Shown: positions 16,913 through 26,228, numbered from the stretch's first letter. The stretch: 48,282 bases of DNA from an uncultured bacterium (GCA_937949615.1 CALEDQ010000022.1:1-48282), one strand, 5' to 3'. Notes: a model not told the origin generated them from the sequence alone. Numbers and translations are program-made.

Positions 16913-18983
16913 GTCTGATTTCTACCTGTCCGTTTCTTCGTCTAAGGCCGTTGATAAATGCACGCCTTATGTCATTGAAAACCTTGCGTGATGAGGCTCC
17001 GGAAAAATCATAGTAGCCGGAAACCCGCGATGGAAGGTTTTCGGTAATTGCAACCCTGTAAATATTATCGGCAGCAAAGTTACCGTTCCATGGGAAAATT
17101 TTGCTGTCACCATTGTCGGATTTTTCTATTGAAAAACCCGCAAAGGCCAGTGGAACGCCCTCTGACGCGAGCGACCAGCGCAGAATTTTTTCGACATTGG
17201 CCCCATCGATTTCGATGACCCTGACGCCTTCTGAAGTGGTAAAGTCTGAAATAACGCGCGCCGGGGTAATTTCGCTGAGCGGTTCGCGGGTGCGCGTAAG
17301 CGTTTCGACCGGAATAAAGCAGAAGTCGGCAGCAGTTTCAAGTCTGATAACTTCTGCAAGCAGGCGGCAATACTCTGAATCGATTGTGGAATCATGACTC
17401 AGAGGGGTGCTGAGACTCGCAAGCACGTAAGACAGGGCCTGAATGCGCAGGGTTTCGTCAACCTCTTCGAAGTCCTGAAATCTTTTTTCGGCGGCCGGGG
17501 CAAGCTCCGGCTGTCGGCGCAGATATCTTTCGAGATTTTCTCTGATCAGGCCTTTGACCTTGGCGTCTCTGCCCTGGGCGAGCTCAGGCCAGTCATAGTC
17601 GTTGGCATACATGAAATCGTTGATTGCAACCGTGTAGGTTGAATTGAATTCGAGCGGCTGATTGTTGACGTCGATCTGAATGATTCTGAACCCGGGCGGG
17701 TTGGAACTCGAGAATGTGCAGTTCAGCCCGGAAGCCTGCAGAAATCCGGTTTTGCCGGAAAGACTTTCTTCGATAAGGTTTTCGAGCTGCCAGCCGCTGA
17801 GCTCGACTGCCACCAGATTGTTTTCGAAGGGCAGAATATCGTAGAGATGACGGAGGGTGACAGGACCTTCGCTGAGAGAAGTCTTTATGCCGCCGGAATT
17901 GGCGAGCGCCACCTGGGTGCCTGCGGTTTCGCGCATACAGTCGGCAATCAGATTGCCGATCGAAGATTCTTCAGTGTAGGAATAGCTGAAATTGCCGGTG
18001 CATTTGGTGATGACCTCATCGAGCAGGCTGTCGATTTTAGCTTCGACGCGGCTGATTTCGGTGGCCAGCTCAGCGTCTGGCTGATATTTAGTGGCATCGA
18101 CCGGAAAAATTCTCTGAAAGCCTCTGGCGATATCCCATTTGCCGCCGACAAAAGAGACCTTGACCATACCGACGCCGGCGCCGCGCCCGGGTGCTGTCTG
18201 GCAGATCATTGGTTTGCCGCTTACTACCGAACCCGGCCCGATCAGGTCGCCGATAATGATGTCGACGTCAGGGAAAATCTCGGCCGGGTTTTCGAGGCCG
18301 CCCAGTTCGGGGTGGTGCGAGATCAGAACTATCACTTCGGCGCCTTTTTCGCGCAGCAGTGCCGCCGCTTTTTGAACCGAAGTTTTCATGTCGGTGATTT
18401 CAAGGTTGACGATGTTGTCCTGGCGGGTGTTGCGGGCGAGTTGACCGTGACCGAGACCAATCAGGCCAACCTTGATGCCGCCCTTGTCGATCAGCATGCT
18501 GCCTTTGAAAGTTTCGCCGACCGGGCTGGTTACATCACGGTAATTGCAGGCAAGCATCGGAACATTATTACTGCTGACAAATTTTTTCAGGGCTTCAAAG
18601 CCGTATTCGAATTCCATGTTGCCAATGGTCATGGCATCATAGCCGGCTTTGCCCATGAGCCTGAGCGGCACTTCACCCATGGTGAGCGAGGCTTCTGCGG
18701 TTCCGAACAGGGCATCACCGGTGTCGAGCAGCAGAACCTGCGCCGGGTTGAAATTGAAGGCTTTCGACGTGTCGTTGATAAAGCCTTTGATAAAGGCCAG
18801 CCCGCCGACCTGATCATACTGACGGTCGAGAACCGTTCCGGAAAAGGGTTTTATCTGACCACGCAAATTAGAAGTGTAGAAAATAACCAGATTACGACTG
18901 GGAATTTTCATGTAATCGTAAGCGATCATGCCGGCCAGCATGCAGATCAGTAAAAGCGCAAGAACGGCCAGGTTTCTTACCAC
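16899..18983 (-). CDS. 5'-nucleotidase/UshA-fold protein with lost metal ligands, membrane-anchored
   Basis: 694 residues. An N-terminal helix (about 4-24) anchors the protein outside the inner membrane. It is followed by a calcineurin-like phosphoesterase domain and a 5'-nucleotidase C-terminal domain (IADCMRETAGTQVALANSGG, LRHLYDILPFENNLV). Key ligands are missing: the usual NDxHG is SNLRG (Asp to Asn39, His to Arg41), GNHEF is GNMEF (His to Met123), and the GHSH motif reads GDLI. Asp90 and SHHPE remain. Residues about 545-690 look like a second, partial C-terminal domain. A GTG start with an upstream GGAG is used. It heads the operon with the diguanylate cyclase and EamA genes and may have become a binding protein. 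Confidence 0.82.
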   Translation of the reverse strand: MVRNLAVLALLLICMLAGMIAYDYMKIPSRNLVIFYTSNLRGQIKPFSGTVLDRQYDQVGGLAFIKGFINDTSKAFNFNPAQVLLLDTGDALFGTAEASLTMGEVPLRLMGKAGYDAMTIGNMEFEYGFEALKKFVSSNNVPMLACNYRDVTSPVGETFKGSMLIDKGGIKVGLIGLGHGQLARNTRQDNIVNLEITDMKTSVQKAAALLREKGAEVIVLISHHPELGGLENPAEIFPDVDIIIGDLIGPGSVVSGKPMICQTAPGRGAGVGMVKVSFVGGKWDIARGFQRIFPVDATKYQPDAELATEISRVEAKIDSLLDEVITKCTGNFSYSYTEESSIGNLIADCMRETAGTQVALANSGGIKTSLSEGPVTLRHLYDILPFENNLVAVELSGWQLENLIEESLSGKTGFLQASGLNCTFSSSNPPGFRIIQIDVNNQPLEFNSTYTVAINDFMYANDYDWPELAQGRDAKVKGLIRENLERYLRRQPELAPAAEKRFQDFEEVDETLRIQALSYVLASLSTPLSHDSTIDSEYCRLLAEVIRLETAADFCFIPVETLTRTREPLSEITPARVISDFTTSEGVRVIEIDGANVEKILRWSLASEGVPLAFAGFSIEKSDNGDSKIFPWNGNFAADNIYRVAITENLPSRVSGYYDFSGASSRKVFNDIRRAFINGLRRRNGQVEIRRALY

Positions 18984-19241
18984 TTCGGGTTTTCTCCTGA
19001 AAGAAGCACGGTGAACTTCGGATTAGTGTATCAGCTTAACAGAGAATCTGAGCCCGTGTCAACCGCCGTAACCTGATTATGATAGAGAGGACTGCAGGTC
19101 GCGATATATTCTGTATGGTGAAATATTTCACAGACATGCAGATTTTAATCTGGAAGCTTTGATCCGGGGTGTTATCAATGCGATTTCAGTCTCTGGTTTA
19201 TCCGACATCAAAGTAGAAATGGCGAAAAAACCATAAGGGGC

Positions 19242-21215
19242 TTATCTGGTTAATTGCCAGCTTTCAAGCAGCTCGGGTTTGATTTCTTCAAGAAAACGCG
19301 ACGGGCGCGCCAGCAGACTGCCCGATGCAGGGTCCCACAGCTGGCCGGGGTAGGAAATCGCCAGATTATCGGCAGCCCGGGTCATGGCGACATACATCAA
19401 CCGGCGCTCTTCCTCGATATCAGCCTGCGAGCGCAGGGCATTGAAAGATGGAAACCGCCCTTCAAGCGTCGAAATGATAAAAACCGAATGCCATTCGAGC
19501 CCCTTGGCGCTGTGAATCGTTGACAGCACCAGATTTTCGTCTTCGTCGAGTTCGGCCGCCATGGCTTCATCTGCGGCATCCTTCGGCGGTTCGAGCGCCA
19601 GATCGGCAAGAAATTCAACCAGGCTGGTGAATTTGCCGGCGATGATGGCCAGCTGGTCGATATCCTTTATCCGGCGAGGGTAGTCATCAAATCTGAGCTT
19701 GAGAATCGGCAGATAATAGTCGGTCACGATTTCGAGCAGTCGCAGAGGTGGAACCGGACCGAGCCTGACCGCAGACTGCAGCATCGCTGAAAGTTTTTTC
19801 AGGCCTTCGGTCGCCCGTGCTCTGGTCTTGAATTCGCTCAGGTCAAATGGGTTTTCGCGATTGCGCAGGTAGTTGAAAATATCGGTGGCCGAGTGGGTGC
19901 CGACGCCCTCGATCAACAGCAGCACGCGCAGCCACGAGACCTGATCGGCGGGGTTCTGTATGACCCGCAGGTGAGCAATAATGTCTTTCAGGTGCCCCGC
20001 CTCAAGAAACTTGAAACCGCCCCATTTGACATAGGGTATGTTGCGCCGCTTCAGCTCGAGTTCGAGCTGGTAGGCGTGAAAACTCGATCTGAACAGCACT
20101 GCCATGTCGTTGAGTCTGATTCCCTGTTCTCTGAGCTCAAGAATGCGGGCGGCGACAAACATGGCCTGTTCCTGCTCGTCTTCGCATTTAACCCGGGCCG
20201 GCAGTTCGCCCCCGGCTCTTTCGGTAAACAGGTGCTTTTTAAAGCCTTCGCCGGCGCTTTCCATCAGACTGTTGGCCGCGTCGAGAATGGCGGCAGTGCT
20301 GCGATAATTGCGTTCGAGCCTGATCACCCGGCAGCCGGCAAAGCTTTCGGGAAAATTGATGATATTACTGACGCGCGCGCCCCTGAACGAATAAATGCTC
20401 TGCGCATCGTCACCGACCACCATGATGTTGTTCTTTTCACCGCCGAGCAGCAGGGTTATGCGTGCCTGCACTCCGTTGGTGTCCTGGTATTCGTCAGCCA
20501 TGATGTATTTGAACTGGCCGGTGATGCGGGCGCGTCCTTCGGGACTTTCTTTCAGCAGCTTGTGTAGATAAGTTAGCAGGTCGTCGTAGTCGAGAAGCAG
20601 ATTTTTGAGTTTGTAGGCCGAAAAAGCCTGATGCAGAGCCTCGATGTCGCTGCTCAGTTCGGCGAACTGGCTGTAGAACTCGCCCACGACTTCGGAAACA
20701 AGCTTTTCAAGATTGCCGGCCTTCGAAAATATCTGCGCCAGCGTTGCCTTGTTCGGAAACCGGACCTCTTTGCGGTTGAAGCCCATTTCGCTGCGCAGCA
20801 GATTGATGATATCAGCTGAATCAGATTCATCGAGAATCGAGAAACCCGCATTGATACCTATGTAATGCCCGTATTTGCGCAGCATGACCGACGCGAAACT
20901 GTGGTAAGTGCCGCCGGCCACCGCCCGGCCTTCTGGACCGACCAGAGCAGCGACCCGCTCGAGCATGTTCCTTGCCGCTTTGCGCGTAAAGGTGAGCAGA
21001 AGAATGCTCGACGGCGCAATGCCGCTCTCAATCATTCTCGCAACCCGGTAAATCAGCGTGCGGGTTTTGCCGGAACCGGCGCCGGCGATGCAGAGAACCG
21101 GACCATTGAACTCTTTTACCGCCTCAAGCTGCTGCGGATTAAGTTCTTTTTCATAATTGAGGCGGAAATTATGGCTGGAAACGGCCGTCTGGCCAAGGCT
21201 GAAGGTTCTGGTCAT
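19242..21215 (-). CDS. UvrD/Rep/PcrA-type superfamily 1 DNA helicase
   Basis: 3'-to-5' DNA helicase used in repair and replication restart. Walker A is AGAGSGKT at residues 44-51, the Walker B region reads MADEYQDTN, motif III VVGDDAQSIYSFRGA, motif IV ERNYRST, and the late motifs LSTIHSAKGLEWHSV and EERRLMYVAMTRA are complete. At 657 residues it is Rep-sized and lacks the longer UvrD tail. The ATG overlaps the cutA stop by four bases. I cannot choose between uvrD, pcrA and rep by name. Confidence 0.93.
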   Translation of the reverse strand: MTRTFSLGQTAVSSHNFRLNYEKELNPQQLEAVKEFNGPVLCIAGAGSGKTRTLIYRVARMIESGIAPSSILLLTFTRKAARNMLERVAALVGPEGRAVAGGTYHSFASVMLRKYGHYIGINAGFSILDESDSADIINLLRSEMGFNRKEVRFPNKATLAQIFSKAGNLEKLVSEVVGEFYSQFAELSSDIEALHQAFSAYKLKNLLLDYDDLLTYLHKLLKESPEGRARITGQFKYIMADEYQDTNGVQARITLLLGGEKNNIMVVGDDAQSIYSFRGARVSNIINFPESFAGCRVIRLERNYRSTAAILDAANSLMESAGEGFKKHLFTERAGGELPARVKCEDEQEQAMFVAARILELREQGIRLNDMAVLFRSSFHAYQLELELKRRNIPYVKWGGFKFLEAGHLKDIIAHLRVIQNPADQVSWLRVLLLIEGVGTHSATDIFNYLRNRENPFDLSEFKTRARATEGLKKLSAMLQSAVRLGPVPPLRLLEIVTDYYLPILKLRFDDYPRRIKDIDQLAIIAGKFTSLVEFLADLALEPPKDAADEAMAAELDEDENLVLSTIHSAKGLEWHSVFIISTLEGRFPSFNALRSQADIEEERRLMYVAMTRAADNLAISYPGQLWDPASGSLLARPSRFLEEIKPELLESWQLTR

Positions 21216-21532
21216 TGCCGGGTGTTTTCGTCGATCCAGGTAAGATAACTGGCATTGCCATAAATGATGGGCATGGCGATGAATTCATATACCTCATATG
21301 GATGCAGTTCGCGCATGCGGCGGTCGAGCGCTTCGAGCCGGTCGACTCTGGTTTTGATAATCATCAGCGCTTCAGAAGCTGAATCGGCCTGGCCTTTCCA
21401 GAAGAAAAACGAGTTGTGCCCTTCCGAGACGCTGGCGCAGGCACAGAGTTTTTCTTCGACAAGTTTGGCGGCGGCCTCTCTGGCGAGCCCACTGTCTGGG
21501 AAAGTAACGAAGACGGTGCAGTATGAATGCAT
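21212..21532 (-). CDS. cutA: Divalent-cation tolerance protein CutA
   Basis: Trimeric ferredoxin-like protein, 106 residues from the ATG at 21532 (AGGAGT just upstream); the longer frame to 21580 is rejected. Diagnostic motifs are VTFPD at the N-terminus, KLCACASV, FFFWKG and the C-terminal HPYEVYEF. CutA is linked to copper tolerance in E. coli, but its general role is unclear. It is the first gene of a two-gene unit with the helicase, a pairing with no obvious functional logic. Confidence 0.93.
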   Translation of the reverse strand: MHSYCTVFVTFPDSGLAREAAAKLVEEKLCACASVSEGHNSFFFWKGQADSASEALMIIKTRVDRLEALDRRMRELHPYEVYEFIAMPIIYGNASYLTWIDENTRQ

Positions 21533-21647
21533 GATTACTCCTGTTTTTGAGAGTTTAGCCGCCCCGACCGGAAAAGGCAAGTTGACTAAACCGCTGCCGT
21601 GTTTTTGCCGATAACTTGATTAAGATCGAAATTATGGAGCAGAAAAC

Positions 21648-21722
21648 ATGACCACATTACCATTGTTCCTGGCAACAGTTTTCAGTATTTTTCTTTCTCT
21701 TGAGCTGACTGCCGACCAGTAA
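21648..21722 (+). CDS. Possible 24-residue hydrophobic peptide
   Basis: A tiny frame (MTTLPLFLATVFSIFLSLEL plus four residues) is preceded by GGAG at eight bases and followed 38 bases later by a hairpin with a T-tract on the same strand. The peptide is almost one membrane helix. A ribosome site, hydrophobic product and same-strand terminator argue that this 250-base gap is expressed. No clear promoter is seen and no family is known. Confidence 0.35.
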   Translation: MTTLPLFLATVFSIFLSLELTADQ

Positions 21723-21760
21723 AAACCGATAAGCAGAACAATTAACAGCAGAAAAGACCG

Positions 21761-21780
21761 CCGCCGCCTGCGGCGGTTTT
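21761..21780 (+). terminator. Rho-independent terminator on the plus strand
   Basis: CCGCCG-CCTG-CGGCGG followed by TTTTT. The T-tract is on the plus strand and runs into the last codon of the convergent SpoIID-like gene. It therefore serves a plus-strand transcript, presumably that of the 24-residue frame. Confidence 0.65.
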
Positions 21781-23069
21781 TACTTCAGTTCGGTTCCGGG
21801 GTAGTAAAACTGCAAAATCTGGTCGTATTTGATGCTTTTCTTGGCTAGGCCGTCGGCGCCGTAGAGGCACAGACCAACGCCGTCGCCGCTTCCCATGCCC
21901 CGAAAAATGATGGTTCGTTTGAGAACATCCATGTTGAATTTCATGCTTTTGACACTGTTGGGGCCAAAATGGCTCTGCAGTTTCTCCAAAAAGTCGATGC
22001 CCGAAACAGTCTTTGGTTTGCGGCCGCGCAGCAGCACCTGAAAAATCCGGCCGTTTGCATCGATTTTTTCTGGTTCCCAGCTTGCGTAAATGCGGTCAGC
22101 GCCGGCAGCGTATGCCACCGAAAGGAAATCAAGAATGTCAAACTTCTGCAGCTCGATTGTCCAGTGAAAACCAGGGCTGTGAAAGCAGTTCTCTGAACCC
22201 TTGTTTTCGAAAATGTCGTCATGTGCCGGATGATATGGCTCGTTATCGACACCATAGATGTCTTTGGCCGAAGAAATACGACCGCCACAGGTGTGATGAA
22301 ACCTTGGCATTATGATTTTGCCTTTGTAGGTCAGCGACAGGTTTCCGGTCATGGTGGTCAGAATATCGACGAGCTCGCGATTGTAGCCGCAGCCTGAAAA
22401 TGGCAGGCAGTGGTCGGTGTCGCAGACATCATAGTCGGTGTCGGGGTGGGCCGCATTTTCCTTAAGGTGTCTGAGCCTGGTTCTTACAACTATTACCATC
22501 GCTTTGATCACCTCGGGCTCATTCGAAAACAACATCTTTGAAACGCACGAAACTATGAATTGATGCATTCCAACGGTGTTTACAATAGTCATTGAATTGC
22601 CGTTATTGCTGATTTCGACCTTTCCCTGAAGTATGGTTGGGGGATGCCCGGGAATCTCTAAGCTGAGAAGGTCACCGCCTTCAATAACGATGGTCTTGTA
22701 GCCCTTGTCGAGGTCTTTTTCTGTCGAAAGCCTTGCGACAATGCCTTTTGGAACAAGCATCAGCGAAGCATCTTCGCCTTCGACAAGAAGTTCGCTGACG
22801 GTCGCAATCGGTGTCGTTGCTGAGGCCAGAACAGTTCCGATGTCCTTCGGTGACTGGCTGCCCGGCTGAAAAGTCAGTCGCCAGTTGCCACTGAAGCTTT
22901 GAACTCTGGTTGTAGTAAAAATCTCTGAAGTTTCGATTCCGACTCTTATGGTGTCACTTGCTGATTTTGCTGTGTCACCAGCGGGTTTCGATCTTCCCTG
23001 GGCTGACAATGGCAGTGCCAGCCCGAAAAAAATGGCAATTACAATGGCTGCGCGGCAAAAACTTTTCAT
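21780..23069 (-). CDS. SpoIID/LytB-domain protein, secreted
   Basis: 429 residues with a signal peptide (1-24, ending LSAQG). The SpoIID core is visible but divergent: EVIKAMVIVVRTRLRH stands for the helix with the catalytic Glu, CDTDHCLPFSG and FHHTCGGRIS for the Cys-containing middle, and GMGSGDGVGLCLYGADGLA with YDQILQFYYPGTELK for the C-terminal block. SpoIID trims glycan strands as a lytic transglycosylase in sporulating bacteria, and related proteins act in non-sporulators. The usual GWGHGVGM reads SGDGVGL, a substitution of the His. It lies eight bases after the CFI-box TPR gene, so the two form an operon. Confidence 0.82.
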   Translation of the reverse strand: MKSFCRAAIVIAIFFGLALPLSAQGRSKPAGDTAKSASDTIRVGIETSEIFTTTRVQSFSGNWRLTFQPGSQSPKDIGTVLASATTPIATVSELLVEGEDASLMLVPKGIVARLSTEKDLDKGYKTIVIEGGDLLSLEIPGHPPTILQGKVEISNNGNSMTIVNTVGMHQFIVSCVSKMLFSNEPEVIKAMVIVVRTRLRHLKENAAHPDTDYDVCDTDHCLPFSGCGYNRELVDILTTMTGNLSLTYKGKIIMPRFHHTCGGRISSAKDIYGVDNEPYHPAHDDIFENKGSENCFHSPGFHWTIELQKFDILDFLSVAYAAGADRIYASWEPEKIDANGRIFQVLLRGRKPKTVSGIDFLEKLQSHFGPNSVKSMKFNMDVLKRTIIFRGMGSGDGVGLCLYGADGLAKKSIKYDQILQFYYPGTELK

Positions 23070-23077
23070 GATCTCTT

Positions 23078-24481
23078 CTAAACTCCGGTTTTTATCTTTT
23101 TTAATATTTTAACAATAAATAATGGGATATGCAGAAAGTTTCTGACAATTCTGCGGGCCATGACGAACCCCTGAAGAGTTTTTACAAGCCGGGGGCTCCA
23201 GCGGACATACAATGAATTGAGCATTCTGCCAGGGCGGTTGCCGATAAGAAACTCACGCCTGAACCAGCGAAATTCTTCTATTGTCGCCGGTTCGCCGGCA
23301 AAGGCATACGAGGCGATAAAACAAAGTGAGCTCGACCCGGCATTGTCGAATGAGGTCACAAATCTTGGGTTCAGAACATAAATCATGGCCTTGGCCTTGA
23401 ACGCTTCTTCTTCTTCGCCCAGATATTTCAGAGCCGTATAATACTTGTCGAGCAGGTCGAGATTTTCAGGGTTCAAAGCCAGAGCCCGCTGCAGGCTGAT
23501 ACGCGCTTTCTTGAAATGTTCGTGCCCGAGACTGGGCCCGAACGCAATCGCTTTGTTGAGATAAAAATCGGCGGCTTTGATCAGCAGTTTGTATTTAAGC
23601 TCGTTGAGGTCATTGCGGGCATCTTTGAATTCAAAAAGATGTGTGTTTTCGCGCTCGGCTTCGAACATGACCTTTTCGACATCTTTGAATCGCCTGAGCT
23701 CGGCCAGAGAACGGGCTTTGAGCAGCAGCATCGGCACGTTGGTTCTATGCGAAAGATGCAGACGGTCTATTTCCCTGATGACCTCGTCGAATTTTTTCTG
23801 CGCAAACAGGCCTTTGATCTCGTTGATCGAGTTTTCCTCGACATCGATTTCTCTCTGCAGTCTGGCAGCAGGAGAGAGTTCCTGCTCCTCTTCGTGCATT
23901 GGAAACTCAAGGCGGCGCAGGTCGGGTCTGCGCGCTTCGATAGCCGCTTCGACTTCGGCAAGCTTTTCCTTTTCACCGAGAAAGGCAAAACAGCTTTTCA
24001 GGCCACTCAGCGCCACCAGATTCGAAGGTTGAATCTGGTTGGCTTTTTCGAACGCAGTAAGTGCCTTCAGAGTAATGCCTGTCAGAATCTTTTCATTTTC
24101 GCCCCGCATTTTCTCACGCGATAGGGAGTCTGAGCGGCGCAGGCTGTCTTCAAGACGATTGCTGGTGTCTTCTCGTTCAAAAAGAAAGTTGTTGCCCTGC
24201 AGAACCAGATGGTCGACATAGAGCTTGCCGGCGCTTTCCTTGAGCGTCTGATGCTCGGGGTCATCGGGATGCCAGCGTTCGCTCTCCTCAAGAAGTTTGT
24301 AGCCGGCCTCGAAAAGATTCAAACGGTTGAGTTCAAGAAAAAAACTGTTGATGAATTCTACATCTGCCGGGTTTTCGTCGTTGAAAAATTTATGGAAAAG
24401 CTTGATGGCAGCCGGGTGTTCCCGGTTGCGCGTCAGCGTGATGATCTTTCTTTTTGTCTCTAGAGTTCTTCGTTCTGCCAT
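23078..24481 (-). CDS. TPR protein ending in a CFI-box domain
   Basis: 467 residues. Residues about 10-370 are helical repeats of TPR type, with clear units such as ALTAFEKANQIQPSNLVAL and ISLQRALALNPENLDLLDK, interrupted by a charged region around 205-225. From residue 387 the sequence reads CFIASYAFAGEP then FRRFL-like and SPRLVKTL patterns, which match the CFI-box-CTERM domain (typically CFIATAAYGS, FRD, NRxGR, YYxxSP). That domain tends to sit at the C-terminus of envelope proteins; its role is unknown. No signal peptide is seen. It is co-oriented with and eight bases before the SpoIID-like gene, so a shared cell-wall role is inferred. Confidence 0.72.
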   Translation of the reverse strand: MAERRTLETKRKIITLTRNREHPAAIKLFHKFFNDENPADVEFINSFFLELNRLNLFEAGYKLLEESERWHPDDPEHQTLKESAGKLYVDHLVLQGNNFLFEREDTSNRLEDSLRRSDSLSREKMRGENEKILTGITLKALTAFEKANQIQPSNLVALSGLKSCFAFLGEKEKLAEVEAAIEARRPDLRRLEFPMHEEEQELSPAARLQREIDVEENSINEIKGLFAQKKFDEVIREIDRLHLSHRTNVPMLLLKARSLAELRRFKDVEKVMFEAERENTHLFEFKDARNDLNELKYKLLIKAADFYLNKAIAFGPSLGHEHFKKARISLQRALALNPENLDLLDKYYTALKYLGEEEEAFKAKAMIYVLNPRFVTSFDNAGSSSLCFIASYAFAGEPATIEEFRWFRREFLIGNRPGRMLNSLYVRWSPRLVKTLQGFVMARRIVRNFLHIPLFIVKILKKIKTGV

Positions 24482-24547
24482 AAATTCTGCAATAAAATAT
24501 CATAAATCGCGGCTTATGGCATTAATTTGTCTCGACCTAAAAGCAGA

Positions 24548-24566
24548 AATCCGGCCGGGCCGGATT
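24548..24566 (-). terminator. Palindromic hairpin after the 51-residue gene
   Basis: AATCCGGCC-G-GGCCGGATT is a perfect 9-bp inverted repeat. On the minus strand it follows the small membrane protein gene by 12 bases and is followed by CTGCTTTTAG, a modest T-rich tail. Confidence 0.45.
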
Positions 24567-24578
24567 CCTGTCGGGTTG

Positions 24579-24734
24579 TCAGTGCTGCTTCTCTGACATT
24601 CGATTGCGGGTATTGCGCCCGTAATACGAAAGGTCACGTATCTTCTCGCGACGCAGCATTCGGTGCAGCATCATTGCCCGACTGACTATAAAAACAACGG
24701 TGCCACAGATTAATCCTCCAACAAACCCTGCCAT
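24579..24734 (-). CDS. Small membrane protein (51 aa), unknown function
   Basis: Begins MAGFVGGLICGTVVFIVSRA: one membrane helix (about residues 3-19), then a basic, Arg-rich cytoplasmic tail (LHRMLRREKIRD, YYGRNTRNR). That is the usual layout for small inner-membrane proteins. In-frame TTG at 24752 could extend it by six residues and would be nearer a GGGGG run. A hairpin follows the stop. It sits between the TPR gene and the divergent dihydropyrimidinase gene. Hypothetical, but composition and context support it. Confidence 0.5.
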   Translation of the reverse strand: MAGFVGGLICGTVVFIVSRAMMLHRMLRREKIRDLSYYGRNTRNRMSEKQH

Positions 24735-24799
24735 TAAAACATTATGGTTCAAAATTCCTACCCCCGTTTCAATGTTTTGCGGTATCTTTTTCGGCAGGA

Positions 24800-24808
24800 T
24801 GCTAAAAT
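24800..24808 (+). promoter_or_regulatory. Extended -10 promoter for the dihydropyrimidinase gene
   Basis: TGCTAAAAT is an extended -10 element 40 bases before the ATG at 24849. AGGAA lies seven bases before the start codon. Confidence 0.5.
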
Positions 24809-24848
24809 TGTTAAATAGATTCCAAATCTAATTATTCAGGAAATAATA

Positions 24849-26228
24849 ATGTTTGAACTGGTGCTTAAAAATGGTCAGGTATTCTGGGAAGACTCTCTTA
24901 TCGAAGCTGATCTCGCCATCAACGGCGAAAAAATTGCCGCGGTCGGTTTTGGCCTGAGCGGCAGAAGGGAAATTGATGTCAGCGGTCGCTGGGTGCTGCC
25001 CGGGGCCATCGATGCCCATACTCATTTCTCGCTGCCATTCGCGGGTGCCATTTCAGCCGATGATTTTTATTCAGGCAGTATCGCCGGTGCAGCCGGCGGG
25101 GTGACCACCTTTATCGATTTCACTGCTCAGAAAGGCGATGAGGGTGTTCTTGAGAGCCTGAACCGCAGAAAAGCCGAAGCCGACCCGCTTGTCGGCATTG
25201 ATTATTCTCTGCATGCCTGTATCGGCCGCTTCAATAAAACGGTCGAAGAGCAGCTGCCGCAGCTGGCTGCAGCCGGCGTTACCAGCCTGAAAATTTTCAT
25301 GGCTTACGGAAAATCAGGCCTGATGCAGAACGATGCCAGTCTGCTCAAGGTTCTTTCGGCCTGCCGGCAACACGGGATTCTGATCACCGTTCATGCCGAA
25401 AATGGTGTCATCATCGATGCCCTGACCGATGCCGCCACCGAAGCCGGCGAACTCGGCATCGAGGCTCTGCCGAAAACCCGGCCGGTTTTTACCGAAGTCG
25501 AAGCGATTCGCCGCATCTCTGACTTTGCCCGACATACCGGCTGCAAGGTCTATGTCGTGCATGTTTCGAGCGGCGACGGTGCGCACACCCTCTGGGGCGA
25601 GAGAGTCAACGGTTCTCCGCTGGCCGGTGAAACCTGCCCGCAGTATCTCTATCTCGATGACTCGATGCTGGTGCCGCCCGATGGCCATCTCTGGGGCTGC
25701 TGCCCGCCAATACGTTCAAAGCCCCAGCAGGACCTGCTCTGGAAATGTCTGGCCACCGGCGAAATCGCGGTCATTGCCACTGACCATTGCCCATTCACCC
25801 GCGCCGACAAAAATACCTGGAACAACAAAATAACCAGTCTGCCGATGGGGCTGCCCGGTATAGAAACCTTTCCGGGGCTGGTTCTCAATGGCGTTCACAG
25901 TGAAAAAATCACTTTAAAGCGGGCGGTCAGGGCGATCTCTGAAAACCCGGCGAGAATCTTTGGTCTGTACCCCGAAAAAGGCAGTCTGATCCCCGGAACC
26001 GATGCCGACGTGATGATTTATAACCCCGACTGCAATACTCCGATCAGTGCCAGAGCCATGCACATGCGCACCGATTATTCGCCCTATGAAGGGCTTGCCT
26101 GTCGGGGTCGCAATGAAATGACTCTGCTGCGCGGTCAGGTTGTTTTCAGTCATGCAGAAGGCTGGAAAGGCCGGCAGGGTGGGGGAAAATTTCTGAAACG
26201 CAAGTCCACTGACCCTGACTTTTTCTGA
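24849..26228 (+). CDS. Dihydropyrimidinase / D-hydantoinase
   Basis: Cyclic amidohydrolase of 459 residues, the usual size. DAHTHFSLPF has the metal-binding HxH. LKIFMAYGKSG contains the carbamylated bridging Lys, VHAEN and VHVSSGDGA the two metal His residues, and ATDHCPF the metal Asp. CPQYLYLDDSML and NSPLAGE-like GSPLAGETCP match pyrimidine/hydantoin enzymes. It opens dihydrouracil, dihydrothymine or hydantoins. No preT/preA or beta-ureidopropionase gene adjoins it. The uracil permease at 38222 may be functionally related but is 12 kb away. Confidence 0.88.
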   Translation: MFELVLKNGQVFWEDSLIEADLAINGEKIAAVGFGLSGRREIDVSGRWVLPGAIDAHTHFSLPFAGAISADDFYSGSIAGAAGGVTTFIDFTAQKGDEGVLESLNRRKAEADPLVGIDYSLHACIGRFNKTVEEQLPQLAAAGVTSLKIFMAYGKSGLMQNDASLLKVLSACRQHGILITVHAENGVIIDALTDAATEAGELGIEALPKTRPVFTEVEAIRRISDFARHTGCKVYVVHVSSGDGAHTLWGERVNGSPLAGETCPQYLYLDDSMLVPPDGHLWGCCPPIRSKPQQDLLWKCLATGEIAVIATDHCPFTRADKNTWNNKITSLPMGLPGIETFPGLVLNGVHSEKITLKRAVRAISENPARIFGLYPEKGSLIPGTDADVMIYNPDCNTPISARAMHMRTDYSPYEGLACRGRNEMTLLRGQVVFSHAEGWKGRQGGGKFLKRKSTDPDFF

